Assembly (NCBI GenBank): GCA_020629815.1
Contig: JAHDCN010000135.1
Coordinates: 1-5,840 of the forward strand
Length of the DNA: 5,840 nucleotides
From: Verrucomicrobiota bacterium
GTDB taxonomy: Bacteria > Verrucomicrobiota > Verrucomicrobiia > Verrucomicrobiales > DEV007
Reading direction: 5' to 3'
Shown in pieces: positions 1-5,840 of this stretch (position 1 is its first letter; each line of letters opens with the position of its first letter). A model generated the notes under the pieces. The model worked only from the letters and a program-made list of their open reading frames with translations. It had not been told where the DNA came from and did no database searches. Position numbers and translations under genes: made by a program.

Positions 1-1722
1 GTTTCAGTCCTTGAGCAGATTGCCTTATTGCTCGAGCTGAAAGGGGAGAATCCGTTCAAGATACGGGCCTATCGCTCGGGCGCGGAAACGGTTCAGCAGT
101 TTTCGGGTGATATTGTTGGTAAGGCGAAGGCTAATGATCTGAAAGGGATCAAGGGAATCGGAGACGCTTTGCAACAGAAGCTACATGAGTTGGCTTCGAC
201 TGGATCACTGGAATACTACGAAGATCTTAAAGCTGAGTTCCCGGAAGGGCTTTTCGAGCTGTTCACGATTCAGGGGCTAGGACCGAAGAAGGTAAAGGTG
301 TTGTATGAGTCTTTAGGGGTCGATTCCGTGGAGAGTCTGAAGCGTGTTTGTGAATCGGGAGAAGTTTCGTCTCTGTCTGGTTTTGGGAAAAAATCGGTAG
401 AGAAAATTTTGGAGGCGATTGCATTTCAGGAGCAATATGCGGATCGCTTTCGTTTGGGGGACGTAGTGGCTCCCGTGGAGATGATTTTGGATTCGCTGAA
501 ATCGCACCCTGATTGCCTCCGTGCCGATGTCGCTGGTAGCTTTCGGCGCGGGAAGGAGACTGTTCATGATGTGGATTTCTTGGTCGCATCGAATGAGCCC
601 ACCGAGATGATTGATTACTTCGTCAATCAGGACTGGGTAAAAAATATCATTGCTCAGGGGGATACGAAAGCGAGCGTCTACCTGGAGAATGGATTACAGT
701 GTGATCTCCGGGTGGTGAAGAACGACGAGTATGTTTTCGCTCTATCCTATTTCACCGGTAGTAAGGAGCACAATGTTGCGATGCGCGGGCGCTCTTTGGA
801 GCAGGGGTATACTCTGAATGAATACCGGCTAGCTCCCAAGGGAGATGATGTCGAGGCGCCGCCGGAATTTGCTGACGAAGCAGATCTGTATCGTTTTTTG
901 GGTATGGATTATGTCCCACCGGAATTGCGCGAAAACGGCGGAGAGATGGAGGCGGCTGTGGACGGGGATCTGCCGCGATTATTTGAATTGGATAATTTGC
1001 GCGGGACCTTTCACAATCATACCACGGCATCGGACGGGAAAAATTCTCTGGAGGAAATGGCTCAGGCAGCAATGGACTTGGGCCTCCAATATCTGGGAAT
1101 TGCTGACCATTCGAAGAGTTCATTTCAAGCAAATGGCCTCGATGAAAAGCGTTTGTTGTCACAGGTGCAGGAGATTCGTGATTTGAATCAAGGCTGGGAG
1201 GACGAAGGAACGAACTTTCGTTTGTTTGCCGGGAATGAGGTAGACATTCGAAAGGATGGGGATTTGGACTATTCCGATGAGATTCTGAGTCAGCTCGATT
1301 ATGTCGTTGCGAGCGTTCATAATTCAATGACGCAGAGTGAATCGGTAATGACCAAGCGTCTGATCAAGGCCGTTTCGAATCCCCATGTGACGATGCTGGG
1401 GCACCTGACTGGACGGCTTCTGCTAAAGCGCGAAGCTTATGCCGTTGATGTCCCTGCAGTGATTGAGGCATGTGCTGAAACTAACACAATCATTGAGCTG
1501 AATTGCAATCCGTGGCGTTTGGATATGGACTGGCGCTGGTGGAAAATGGCGAAAGAAAAGGGCGTAAAGTGTGCGATCAATCCGGATGCTCACGCAACTG
1601 ACCAGTTGGAATTTCTCTGGTTTGGAGCAAAGCTGGCAAGAAAAGGCTGGCTTGAGAAAGATGATGTGATCAACACTTTGCCTCTTGGTAAGGTGGAGAA
1701 ATTCCTTACTATTCCCGGATGA
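1..1722 (+). CDS. polX: DNA polymerase/3'-5' exonuclease PolX (5'-truncated by window edge)
   Basis: This is a family X DNA polymerase fused to a PHP phosphoesterase domain, a cytoplasmic enzyme known in bacteria for gap filling in base-excision repair and for 3'-5' exonuclease and AP-endonuclease activity. The frame is open from base 1, and 573 residues are visible. Counting from that codon, helix-hairpin-helix segments lie near 47-63, 87-108 and 124-140. The nucleotidyltransferase motif GSFRRG is at 179-184, the catalytic aspartates are D190, D192 and D235, and YFTGS is at 250-254. The PHP metal ligands all appear present: H338, H340, D345, H370, E413, H440, H468, D529 and H531. Both activities are therefore predicted intact. 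Bacterial PolX proteins are about 570-580 residues, so only a few N-terminal residues are missing. A TTG at 28 could be read as a start, but the in-frame sequence before it (VSVLEQIALL) matches the usual N-terminal helix, so the true start lies upstream. The stop overlaps the next gene's ATG. Confidence 0.96.
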   Translation, partial: VSVLEQIALLLELKGENPFKIRAYRSGAETVQQFSGDIVGKAKANDLKGIKGIGDALQQKLHELASTGSLEYYEDLKAEFPEGLFELFTIQGLGPKKVKVLYESLGVDSVESLKRVCESGEVSSLSGFGKKSVEKILEAIAFQEQYADRFRLGDVVAPVEMILDSLKSHPDCLRADVAGSFRRGKETVHDVDFLVASNEPTEMIDYFVNQDWVKNIIAQGDTKASVYLENGLQCDLRVVKNDEYVFALSYFTGSKEHNVAMRGRSLEQGYTLNEYRLAPKGDDVEAPPEFADEADLYRFLGMDYVPPELRENGGEMEAAVDGDLPRLFELDNLRGTFHNHTTASDGKNSLEEMAQAAMDLGLQYLGIADHSKSSFQANGLDEKRLLSQVQEIRDLNQGWEDEGTNFRLFAGNEVDIRKDGDLDYSDEILSQLDYVVASVHNSMTQSESVMTKRLIKAVSNPHVTMLGHLTGRLLLKREAYAVDVPAVIEACAETNTIIELNCNPWRLDMDWRWWKMAKEKGVKCAINPDAHATDQLEFLWFGAKLARKGWLEKDDVINTLPLGKVEKFLTIPG

Positions 1723-2744
1723 GACGATATGTGTTGCGGTCCGTAGAAGGGCAGGCGGAGAAGGCGGTTGAGCTGGAAAATGTAGATCAGCCTTCTGTAG
1801 GATCGGGTGACCTTTTGATACGAGTCAGGGCCTGCTCGCTGAATTACCGCGACCTTTTGATGAAGCGCGGGCTTTCCGCTTCGGGAGGTGATGAGCCTGT
1901 TGTTCCGCTTTCGGACGGGGCGGGTGAGATTGTCGAAGTTGGTTCAAATGTTGAGGGTTGGGCTGAAGGGGATCGAGTTGCGCTGACATTTTTTCGCGAC
2001 TGGGAATCGGGGCCTTTTTCGATGCGCTATCACAAAGCTGCCCGGGGAGGTTCCTGTGATGGTGTCCTCACAGAGTATGTATCAGTTCCGGCCCACAGTG
2101 TTGTGAAGATTCCGGACTCGCTTTCTTATTCGGCCGCTGCTTGTTTGCCTTGCGCTTATTTGACCGCTTGGCAGGCATTGATGGAAAGACCGGCGGAGAG
2201 AGTCGGCCCGGGCCGGATGCTTTTGTGTCTTGGCACTGGAGGTGTTTCCATTGCCGCCTTGCAGATTGCGAAAGCGGCAGGTGCCGAAGTTATTATCACC
2301 AGCAGCTCAGATGAGAAGCGAAGAAAGGCAGAGGCATTGCGAGCAGATCACACGATTTCCTATGTGGAGAATCCTGATTGGGATCGTCTGGTTCATGAGA
2401 TAACCGAAAAACAGGGCGCCGACCAGGTAATTGAAGTAGGGGGTGCCGGGACGCTGGGATGTTCGATGAATTCGGTTCGTGCGGGAGGTACGATCTCTTT
2501 GATTGGTGTGCTGACAGGTTTTCAACCGCCTGAAGAGTCTCTGTTTCCTCTTGTCGCCAAAGCGGCAGACTTACAGGGGATCTATGTCGGAAGTCGGGAG
2601 ATGTTTACTTCGATGATTGAATATATCGTAGAGCATCGAATTTCGCCGGTTATTGACTGCACCTTTGGTTTTGAAGAGGCAGTCGATGCTTATGAGTATC
2701 TGGAATCAGCGCGACACTTTGGAAAAGTTGTGATCAAGTGGTGA
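1719..2744 (+). CDS. Zinc-independent medium-chain dehydrogenase/reductase (quinone oxidoreductase-like)
   Basis: This 341-residue protein belongs to the medium-chain dehydrogenase/reductase superfamily, the COG0604-like NAD(P)-dependent alcohol dehydrogenase/quinone oxidoreductase group. It is cytoplasmic and uses a nicotinamide cofactor. The N-terminal GroES-like catalytic domain covers about 1-130 and includes the ACSLNYRDLL signature (38-47). The Rossmann fold begins near 165 with the GTGGVS cofactor loop (172-177). The basic stretch EKRRK (199-203) after the second strand hints at NADP(H) preference, which is an inference. The usual catalytic zinc pattern (GHE) is replaced by SDGAGE (65-70), and the four-cysteine structural zinc lobe is absent, so zinc independence is likely. 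Length is typical and the frame is complete to the closing GKVVIKW. The ATG sits inside the polX stop codon (ATGA) and has no close Shine-Dalgarno motif, so translational coupling to polX is probable. The substrate cannot be read from the sequence; a link to DNA repair is not implied. Confidence 0.93.
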   Translation: MRRYVLRSVEGQAEKAVELENVDQPSVGSGDLLIRVRACSLNYRDLLMKRGLSASGGDEPVVPLSDGAGEIVEVGSNVEGWAEGDRVALTFFRDWESGPFSMRYHKAARGGSCDGVLTEYVSVPAHSVVKIPDSLSYSAAACLPCAYLTAWQALMERPAERVGPGRMLLCLGTGGVSIAALQIAKAAGAEVIITSSSDEKRRKAEALRADHTISYVENPDWDRLVHEITEKQGADQVIEVGGAGTLGCSMNSVRAGGTISLIGVLTGFQPPEESLFPLVAKAADLQGIYVGSREMFTSMIEYIVEHRISPVIDCTFGFEEAVDAYEYLESARHFGKVVIKW

Positions 2745-2818
2745 AGAAGCCTTCGACTCAAGGGATCAGTTCATTTTTTTAGTTAGTGAGTTACCGAGGG
2801 TTGTAGTATTAATTTGTC

Positions 2819-3559
2819 ATGAGGGTGACAACACTTGTATTTTGTGCGCTTTTTCTTTTTCAGGGACTTCTGTCTGGTCTCGAAGTAAAGAGTGTAAAGG
2901 GGCAGGTGATGGATGTGAAAGTCCTTGCCTATACCAAGTCGAGCGGAAATGTGCGAATTGAGCGAATCAGTGACGGCCAAATCTTTAATGTGAAGATCGA
3001 TTTATTTGATCCGGAGTCGCAGAAGAAAATTGTAGAGGCAGCACCTGTTGCCAAGGCAGAGTTGGAGATCAAGGTTTCAGCAGGTCGCAGACGTGAAAGG
3101 CTTGGAGAAAGTTCTTTCATGAAGAAGCAAACGGTCAGCGCCTCGTTGAAGGTGTTGAATGATTCGCGGGATATTGATTTTGCTGATGGCAAGGCCACTG
3201 TTTTTCTGGTGGGGCGGCAAACGAAACGTTTTGCAGAAAGGGATCAGGACTACGGTAAAGTTTTGGGCAAAAACGAGTTCAAGCTTTCTGTCAATGCAGG
3301 GCGGGAGACAGAATTCGAGTGTAAGCCGGTCGTCACAGAATATGACTCCGATAAGGACGATACGAATGTAGGTGGCTGGGAATACTATGGCTACCTGGTG
3401 GTCATACAGAATGCTGATGGCTCCGTGCATTCGGTAGACACTTCAATTGGCAACCTCAAAAAGGAAGTCGAAGAAGCACCAGCGATCGGAAAGAGCTTCC
3501 TTTCTTTGAATGAAGGAAGCCTGGTCGAGAAGGACCTCGCACAGCGCAGCAAGAACTGA
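2819..3559 (+). CDS. Secreted hypothetical protein with SHD1-like N-terminal module
   Basis: This 246-residue protein has no assignable biochemical role. A short N-terminal signal peptide is visible: one Arg, then a hydrophobic run at about 5-19, with cleavage probably around 20-24. Export to the periplasm or beyond is therefore likely. Residues about 27-74 resemble the SHD1 (SLA1 homology domain 1)-like module common in secreted Verrucomicrobia and Planctomycetes proteins: a GQVMDVKVLAY strand, then VRIERISDGQIFNVKIDLF, then a DPESQKKI helix. Residues about 80-215 look like a beta-rich domain with alternating polar and hydrophobic strands and the motif GGWEYYGYLVVIQNADGSVH (185-204). The C-terminus (about 213-246) is charged. 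The ATG at 2819 is chosen because the signal peptide starts there; no good Shine-Dalgarno lies in range (GAGGG at 2796-2800 is 18 bases away). The gene is on the same strand as the dehydrogenase after a 74-base gap, so it could be cotranscribed or have its own promoter. It ends 25 bases from a convergent gene. Confidence 0.85.
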   Translation: MRVTTLVFCALFLFQGLLSGLEVKSVKGQVMDVKVLAYTKSSGNVRIERISDGQIFNVKIDLFDPESQKKIVEAAPVAKAELEIKVSAGRRRERLGESSFMKKQTVSASLKVLNDSRDIDFADGKATVFLVGRQTKRFAERDQDYGKVLGKNEFKLSVNAGRETEFECKPVVTEYDSDKDDTNVGGWEYYGYLVVIQNADGSVHSVDTSIGNLKKEVEEAPAIGKSFLSLNEGSLVEKDLAQRSKN

Positions 3560-3571
3560 TCCCCGGATCAG
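3556..3571. terminator. Inverted repeat between convergent genes, possible bidirectional terminator
   Basis: CTGATCC and GGATCAG form a perfect 7-bp dyad separated by two bases; in RNA this would be a 6-bp stem with a 4-base loop. It overlaps the stop codon of the secreted-protein gene and lies 13 bases beyond the stop of the convergent lipoprotein gene, so one hairpin could serve both transcripts. No strong U-tract follows on either side (only TTTCTT on the + strand and TTCTT on the - strand), so intrinsic termination would be weak. It may only protect 3' ends. Confidence 0.45.
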
Positions 3572-3584
3572 TGCCTCAGATTTC

Positions 3585-4457
3585 TTACGGCCTTCCCGGA
3601 TGAGATGAGTTGAATCGCTTTTTGCTGGGAGCTCGCTTCATCGGCGAAGCGGGAATTGTCTCAGAGGCTGACGATTCCGGCATACCGATAGGGGTTGCGA
3701 CTAGACGGAATCCGGTGCGATCTGGCTGAGTCGGCATTTTGAGTTTCGAACCGGTTTGGTTCTTGCCAATATCGTAGATCATTTCATTGGTCACTTTCCG
3801 CAGTTCTTCATCAGCCAGAATGAAGACGCCTTTGTTGTCTCCTTCGAGAAAATGGGCGACCCGCTTGGTTTTGGAATGAATGCTTTCTTTTTCCCAAACA
3901 TTTTTCTGACCGGCCTTCAGAGCTACATCATTCAACCGAACGCTCGATTGTACCTCGGATGTGGAGCTTTTGGTGAGTGCCATTGCGCCAAGTGCGCCTG
4001 GTAAATTGGCTACCGTTGCAGCGGTAATGACGGCGAACTCTGCTTTCGCATTCATTTTACCTAAACCGTGGTAGTCATAGATTGTTCCGGAAAGGGTGTA
4101 ATCAGGTGTCACACCGATGGGAACCGGGTTTTCGGAATAGTATACGTTCTCAAATAAGTCAGAGTGTTCGAGATGACGGCCGATCATGGTCGAAACTGGT
4201 GCCGACAGATCTCCATTGCCGGGATAACCTTGCCTTGCATTGATTCGGTAGAGCTCCTTTCCCATACGAATATTGATCTTTTCGTCTTTGGGAGCGTCAT
4301 CAATGAAATCATCAACGAAGACGGACTTGGAAACGGTTTGTCCGGTCCATTTGTCCGCTTCGGTTAAGTCATAGTTGATTTGATGGGCGCAAGATGCGCA
4401 CAGCAGAACTGATAAACCAAAGGCGAGCAGAACCAGAGAGCGACAGAAGCTTTTCAT
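3585..4457 (-). CDS. Probable lipoprotein of unknown function
   Basis: This is a 290-residue exported protein, probably a lipoprotein. The N-terminus has Lys2 and Arg6, a hydrophobic core at about 8-20, then CASCAHQ with Cys23 as the likely lipidated residue. The lipobox is imperfect because Cys20 occupies the -3 position, so signal peptidase I cleavage is an alternative. The mature part starts with a beta-strand-like SKSVFVDDFIDDAP (43-56), followed by a helix and LEHSDLFENVYYSE (96-109), then DYTLSGTIYDYHGLG (119-133). This order loosely recalls small envelope lipoproteins of the YajG/CsgG-N (TolB-N-like) type, but I cannot assign a family. An Ala/Gly-rich hydrophobic segment lies at about 140-161 and could touch the membrane. 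The last 50 residues are Pro/Ser/Lys-rich and probably disordered. The start at 4457 is the first ATG and begins a proper signal peptide. A TTG at 4499 would add 14 residues ahead of it and is less likely. No Shine-Dalgarno is visible. The gene is divergent from the pseudokinase gene. Confidence 0.85.
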   Translation of the reverse strand: MKSFCRSLVLLAFGLSVLLCASCAHQINYDLTEADKWTGQTVSKSVFVDDFIDDAPKDEKINIRMGKELYRINARQGYPGNGDLSAPVSTMIGRHLEHSDLFENVYYSENPVPIGVTPDYTLSGTIYDYHGLGKMNAKAEFAVITAATVANLPGALGAMALTKSSTSEVQSSVRLNDVALKAGQKNVWEKESIHSKTKRVAHFLEGDNKGVFILADEELRKVTNEMIYDIGKNQTGSKLKMPTQPDRTGFRLVATPIGMPESSASETIPASPMKRAPSKKRFNSSHPGRP

Positions 4458-4477
4458 ATTTTGCAAAAGTGTGAGAA

Positions 4478-4487
4478 TCAAATTTGA
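4478..4487. repeat. 10-bp perfect palindrome in the lipoprotein leader
   Basis: TCAAATTTGA is a perfect palindrome lying 20 bases upstream of the lipoprotein ATG and just downstream of the candidate promoter's expected start site. It could be an operator half-site pair. In AT-rich DNA a 10-bp palindrome can easily arise by chance. Confidence 0.25.
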
Positions 4488-4501
4488 AAAAAATACCAAA
4501 T

Positions 4502-4530
4502 GTGATATTTTTTAGAATTATTTATCGCAA
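4502..4530 (-). promoter_or_regulatory. Candidate sigma70-like promoter for the lipoprotein gene
   Basis: Read on the - strand, TTGCGA (4530-4525) and TATCAC (4507-4502) are separated by exactly 17 bases. Each matches the housekeeping consensus at 4 of 6 positions. Transcription would start near 4495, giving a leader of about 38 bases to the ATG at 4457. This would exclude the upstream TTG at 4499 as a start. The region is AT-rich, so chance matches are common and the call is tentative. Confidence 0.3.
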
Positions 4531-4541
4531 GAATAATAACG

Positions 4542-4578
4542 GTTAATTCAATAAATTTTATATTCAATATAAATTAAC
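4542..4578. promoter_or_regulatory. AT-rich control region with overlapping dyads and a 16-bp tandem repeat
   Basis: Three ordered patterns overlap here, 23 bases upstream of the pseudokinase ATG. First, TTTATATT-C-AATATAAA is an 8-bp perfect inverted repeat (4557-4573). Second, GTTAATT (4542-4548) and AATTAAC (4572-4578) form a 7-bp inverted repeat centred five bases to the left. Third, ATTCAATA recurs with a 16-base period (4546-4553 and 4562-4569), each copy followed by an A/T run ending in AAATT. The position fits an operator or promoter for the + strand gene; TATATT (4559-4564) and TATAAA (4568-4573) are possible -10 elements, but neither has a good -35 match. The repeats are seen directly; a regulatory role is inferred. 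Confidence 0.4.
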
Positions 4579-4600
4579 TAATTTTTATCCGTTTTACGAA

Positions 4601-5840
4601 ATGACACAACAGAGAGAAGAGCGTATTGCCGAAGTCTCGCTTCTAAGGCACTACGAGTTCGAACAGGACGAGTCAGGACAGTTGGAATCCCTTACCTCAG
4701 GCACGGGGCTACATAGCTTTCTGGTCTTTGATCAGGAACGGGAAATGCACGCCAGAATTTGTGTTCTGGATTTGGCCAATCGCCTTGATCAAGGAGCGAG
4801 TGGTGAGTTGTGGCATTTGATCTCCGAAAAGAGTGAGACGGCCTTTTTCCCGGCAATCTACGATCATGGGATTGACGACGGTGTGCCCTACTATGTTTGC
4901 GAGCTGGAGAACGGCGAGTCAATTACTGACTATGTGAAGCGAAAGGGGAGGCTTCCTTTTGAAATCTCAGCACAGTTGGTTTGGCAATTTGTGAGGGACC
5001 TGCGCATGCAGTCGCTTTTCCCGCATACAAAATTGAGTTTTCCTCGCAACTCCCTCGCTTTGTTGCGTGCTGAGGGAACAGCTGCACTTGCATTCGGTGA
5101 TGTATCACCAATTGCCACGGACTCTGCGGAGGAGGAAACATTTCAAGAGCTTTCGAAGCTGCTTGAAGAAATATCTGATCTTGATTCAAGCGACGACAAA
5201 CAGGTCGAGTGTCTTAGAGAGCTTCGAGAAGGTGCAGAAACCCTTTTCCAACTGGAGCGAACTTTGGAGTTGTTCGTTGAGGAGCATGGCGACCACTTAT
5301 TTTGGAACAAAGAGAATCTCCCGCTTTCTCTTTACGGCCAATATTATGACGGCCAGGGAAATGATGAGGAGGAACTCACGATCTCGCAAAGTGAAGAATT
5401 GGAAACTCGGGATGACGTTGTCAGAATAGATTCGAGGGTGCCGTTAGAAGATCATGAACAAGATCTCGATACACCAGTAAAAGAACTGATTCCTGCTGAT
5501 GAGAATTCAGGAGCATCTGTCATACCTCTTTGGTTACGGCAGGATGCTGAGAATGAAGATCTGGGGCTGGAAGATGGGATTGAGCTGGAGCCTTCCGAAG
5601 AAGCAGAAATTGAGGATGAAGATGCTGCCACGGCACACTTCCTTCAAAAACAGATCTATTTTCTGGTGGGAATTTCGCTTTCCTTGTTACTGCTTTGGCT
5701 GGGGTGGCACTTCCTGTTTCCAGCTCCTTCGATTGAAACCAAAGAGAATGTGGAGTCTGCCAAGAGTAACAATCCGGTAGAGCTGGCTCTTTCTCATTCT
5801 TACATTGAAGTGGAGGATAGTGATCCAGTGTTCACGGAAG
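4601..5840 (+). CDS. Transmembrane pseudokinase: degenerate Ser/Thr kinase-like domain, 3'-truncated by window edge
   Basis: The frame is open from the ATG at 4601 to the end of the window, giving 413 complete codons with no stop. Residues about 20-190 follow the layout of a bacterial Ser/Thr protein kinase. A glycine-loop-like SGTGLHSFLVFD is at 33-44, and IYDHGIDDGVPYYVCELENG is at 86-105, a typical kinase hinge. A DYVKRKGRLP helix start is at 110-119, and HTKLSFPRNSLALL (142-155) sits at the catalytic loop. The catalytic residues are missing: the VAIK lysine is Cys54, the HRD aspartate is Lys144, and the DFG position reads FGD (165-167). The activation segment is almost absent, since the next helix (about 174-190) follows directly. 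A very acidic linker covers about 270-345, one hydrophobic helix covers about 352-373, and the visible tail lies outside the membrane. I infer a catalytically dead, membrane-anchored signalling or scaffold protein. The ATG is the only usable start; no Shine-Dalgarno is visible. Confidence 0.8.
   Translation, partial: MTQQREERIAEVSLLRHYEFEQDESGQLESLTSGTGLHSFLVFDQEREMHARICVLDLANRLDQGASGELWHLISEKSETAFFPAIYDHGIDDGVPYYVCELENGESITDYVKRKGRLPFEISAQLVWQFVRDLRMQSLFPHTKLSFPRNSLALLRAEGTAALAFGDVSPIATDSAEEETFQELSKLLEEISDLDSSDDKQVECLRELREGAETLFQLERTLELFVEEHGDHLFWNKENLPLSLYGQYYDGQGNDEEELTISQSEELETRDDVVRIDSRVPLEDHEQDLDTPVKELIPADENSGASVIPLWLRQDAENEDLGLEDGIELEPSEEAEIEDEDAATAHFLQKQIYFLVGISLSLLLLWLGWHFLFPAPSIETKENVESAKSNNPVELALSHSYIEVEDSDPVFTE
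5652..5719 (+). other. Predicted single transmembrane helix of the pseudokinase
   Basis: About 22 residues from I352 to F373 are nearly all hydrophobic (Leu-, Trp- and Phe-rich). They are preceded by Lys350 and a long acidic linker and followed by PAPS. The helix would place the kinase-like domain in the cytoplasm and the C-terminal part in the periplasm, the usual topology for bacterial transmembrane Ser/Thr kinases. Orientation is inferred from that family habit rather than from a strong positive-inside signal. Confidence 0.8.

Noticed and set aside
28..30. TTG as the start codon of polX
   Set aside because: The frame is open to base 1 and the codons before the TTG encode a normal PolX N-terminal helix, so the gene begins upstream of the window.
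263..589. Open frames on the - strand inside the first part of polX
   Set aside because: They are antisense to the helix-hairpin-helix and catalytic regions and have no recognisable protein features.
752..1327. 191-codon open frame on the - strand inside polX
   Set aside because: It lies wholly opposite conserved polymerase and PHP motifs, and its product is Pro/His/Arg-rich without domain features; it is a coding shadow.
2743..2780. Rho-independent terminator after the dehydrogenase gene
   Set aside because: A run of seven T (2774-2780) is present, but only 4-bp stems (such as CCTT/AAGG at 2750-2763) can be drawn before it, and the T-run is 10 bases away from that stem. This is too weak to annotate.
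3077..3430. 117-codon - strand open frame inside the secreted-protein gene
   Set aside because: The + strand frame has a signal peptide and domain-like patterning; the antisense product has none.
4455..4499. TTG at 4499 (- strand) as the lipoprotein start
   Set aside because: It would put 14 extra residues ahead of a good signal peptide that begins at the ATG at 4457, and it lies close to or upstream of the transcription start predicted from the candidate promoter.
4458..4600. Attachment site or small RNA in the AT-rich intergenic region
   Set aside because: There is no integrase, tRNA edge or stable GC-containing hairpin nearby; a divergent promoter region explains the composition more simply.
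5067..5780. Two + strand open frames (5067-5429 and 5499-5780) in another frame of the pseudokinase gene
   Set aside because: The frame starting at 4601 is open throughout and encodes an ordered kinase-like domain plus a membrane helix; the others are Arg/Lys/Met-rich shadows.

Overview
The window looks like a stretch of chromosome from a Gram-negative bacterium of moderate GC content. My best inference is the Verrucomicrobiota, possibly the Opitutae/Puniceicoccales branch. The reasons are a secreted protein with an SHD1-like N-terminal module, a lipoprotein, a membrane-anchored kinase-like protein, and starts that lack Shine-Dalgarno motifs. This lineage call rests on pattern recognition only, with no marker gene.

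The left third (1-2744, + strand) holds two overlapping genes. The first is a nearly complete PolX-type DNA polymerase with its PHP exonuclease domain; only its first few codons lie outside the window. The second is a zinc-independent medium-chain dehydrogenase/quinone-oxidoreductase-like enzyme, joined to polX by an ATGA stop/start overlap. A 74-base gap without a convincing terminator leads to a secreted 246-residue protein (2819-3559, + strand). It is followed by a convergent gene for a 290-residue probable lipoprotein (3585-4457, - strand). A perfect 7-bp inverted repeat sits between these two genes and may act as a shared terminator.

The right third starts with a very AT-rich divergent intergenic region (4458-4600) that carries overlapping dyads and a 16-bp tandem repeat. 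It leads into a long frame with no stop codon before the right edge (4601-5840, + strand). That gene encodes a cytoplasmic kinase-fold domain that has lost the VAIK lysine, the HRD aspartate and the DFG motif. An acidic linker, one transmembrane helix and the start of an extracytoplasmic region follow. This predicted transmembrane pseudokinase is the most unusual item in the window.

The genes do not form one obvious pathway. PolX (DNA repair) and the dehydrogenase are probably cotranscribed. The secreted protein, the lipoprotein and the pseudokinase are all envelope-directed or exported, and the last two share one divergent control region. I saw no tRNA, rRNA, CRISPR array, insertion sequence or phage gene.
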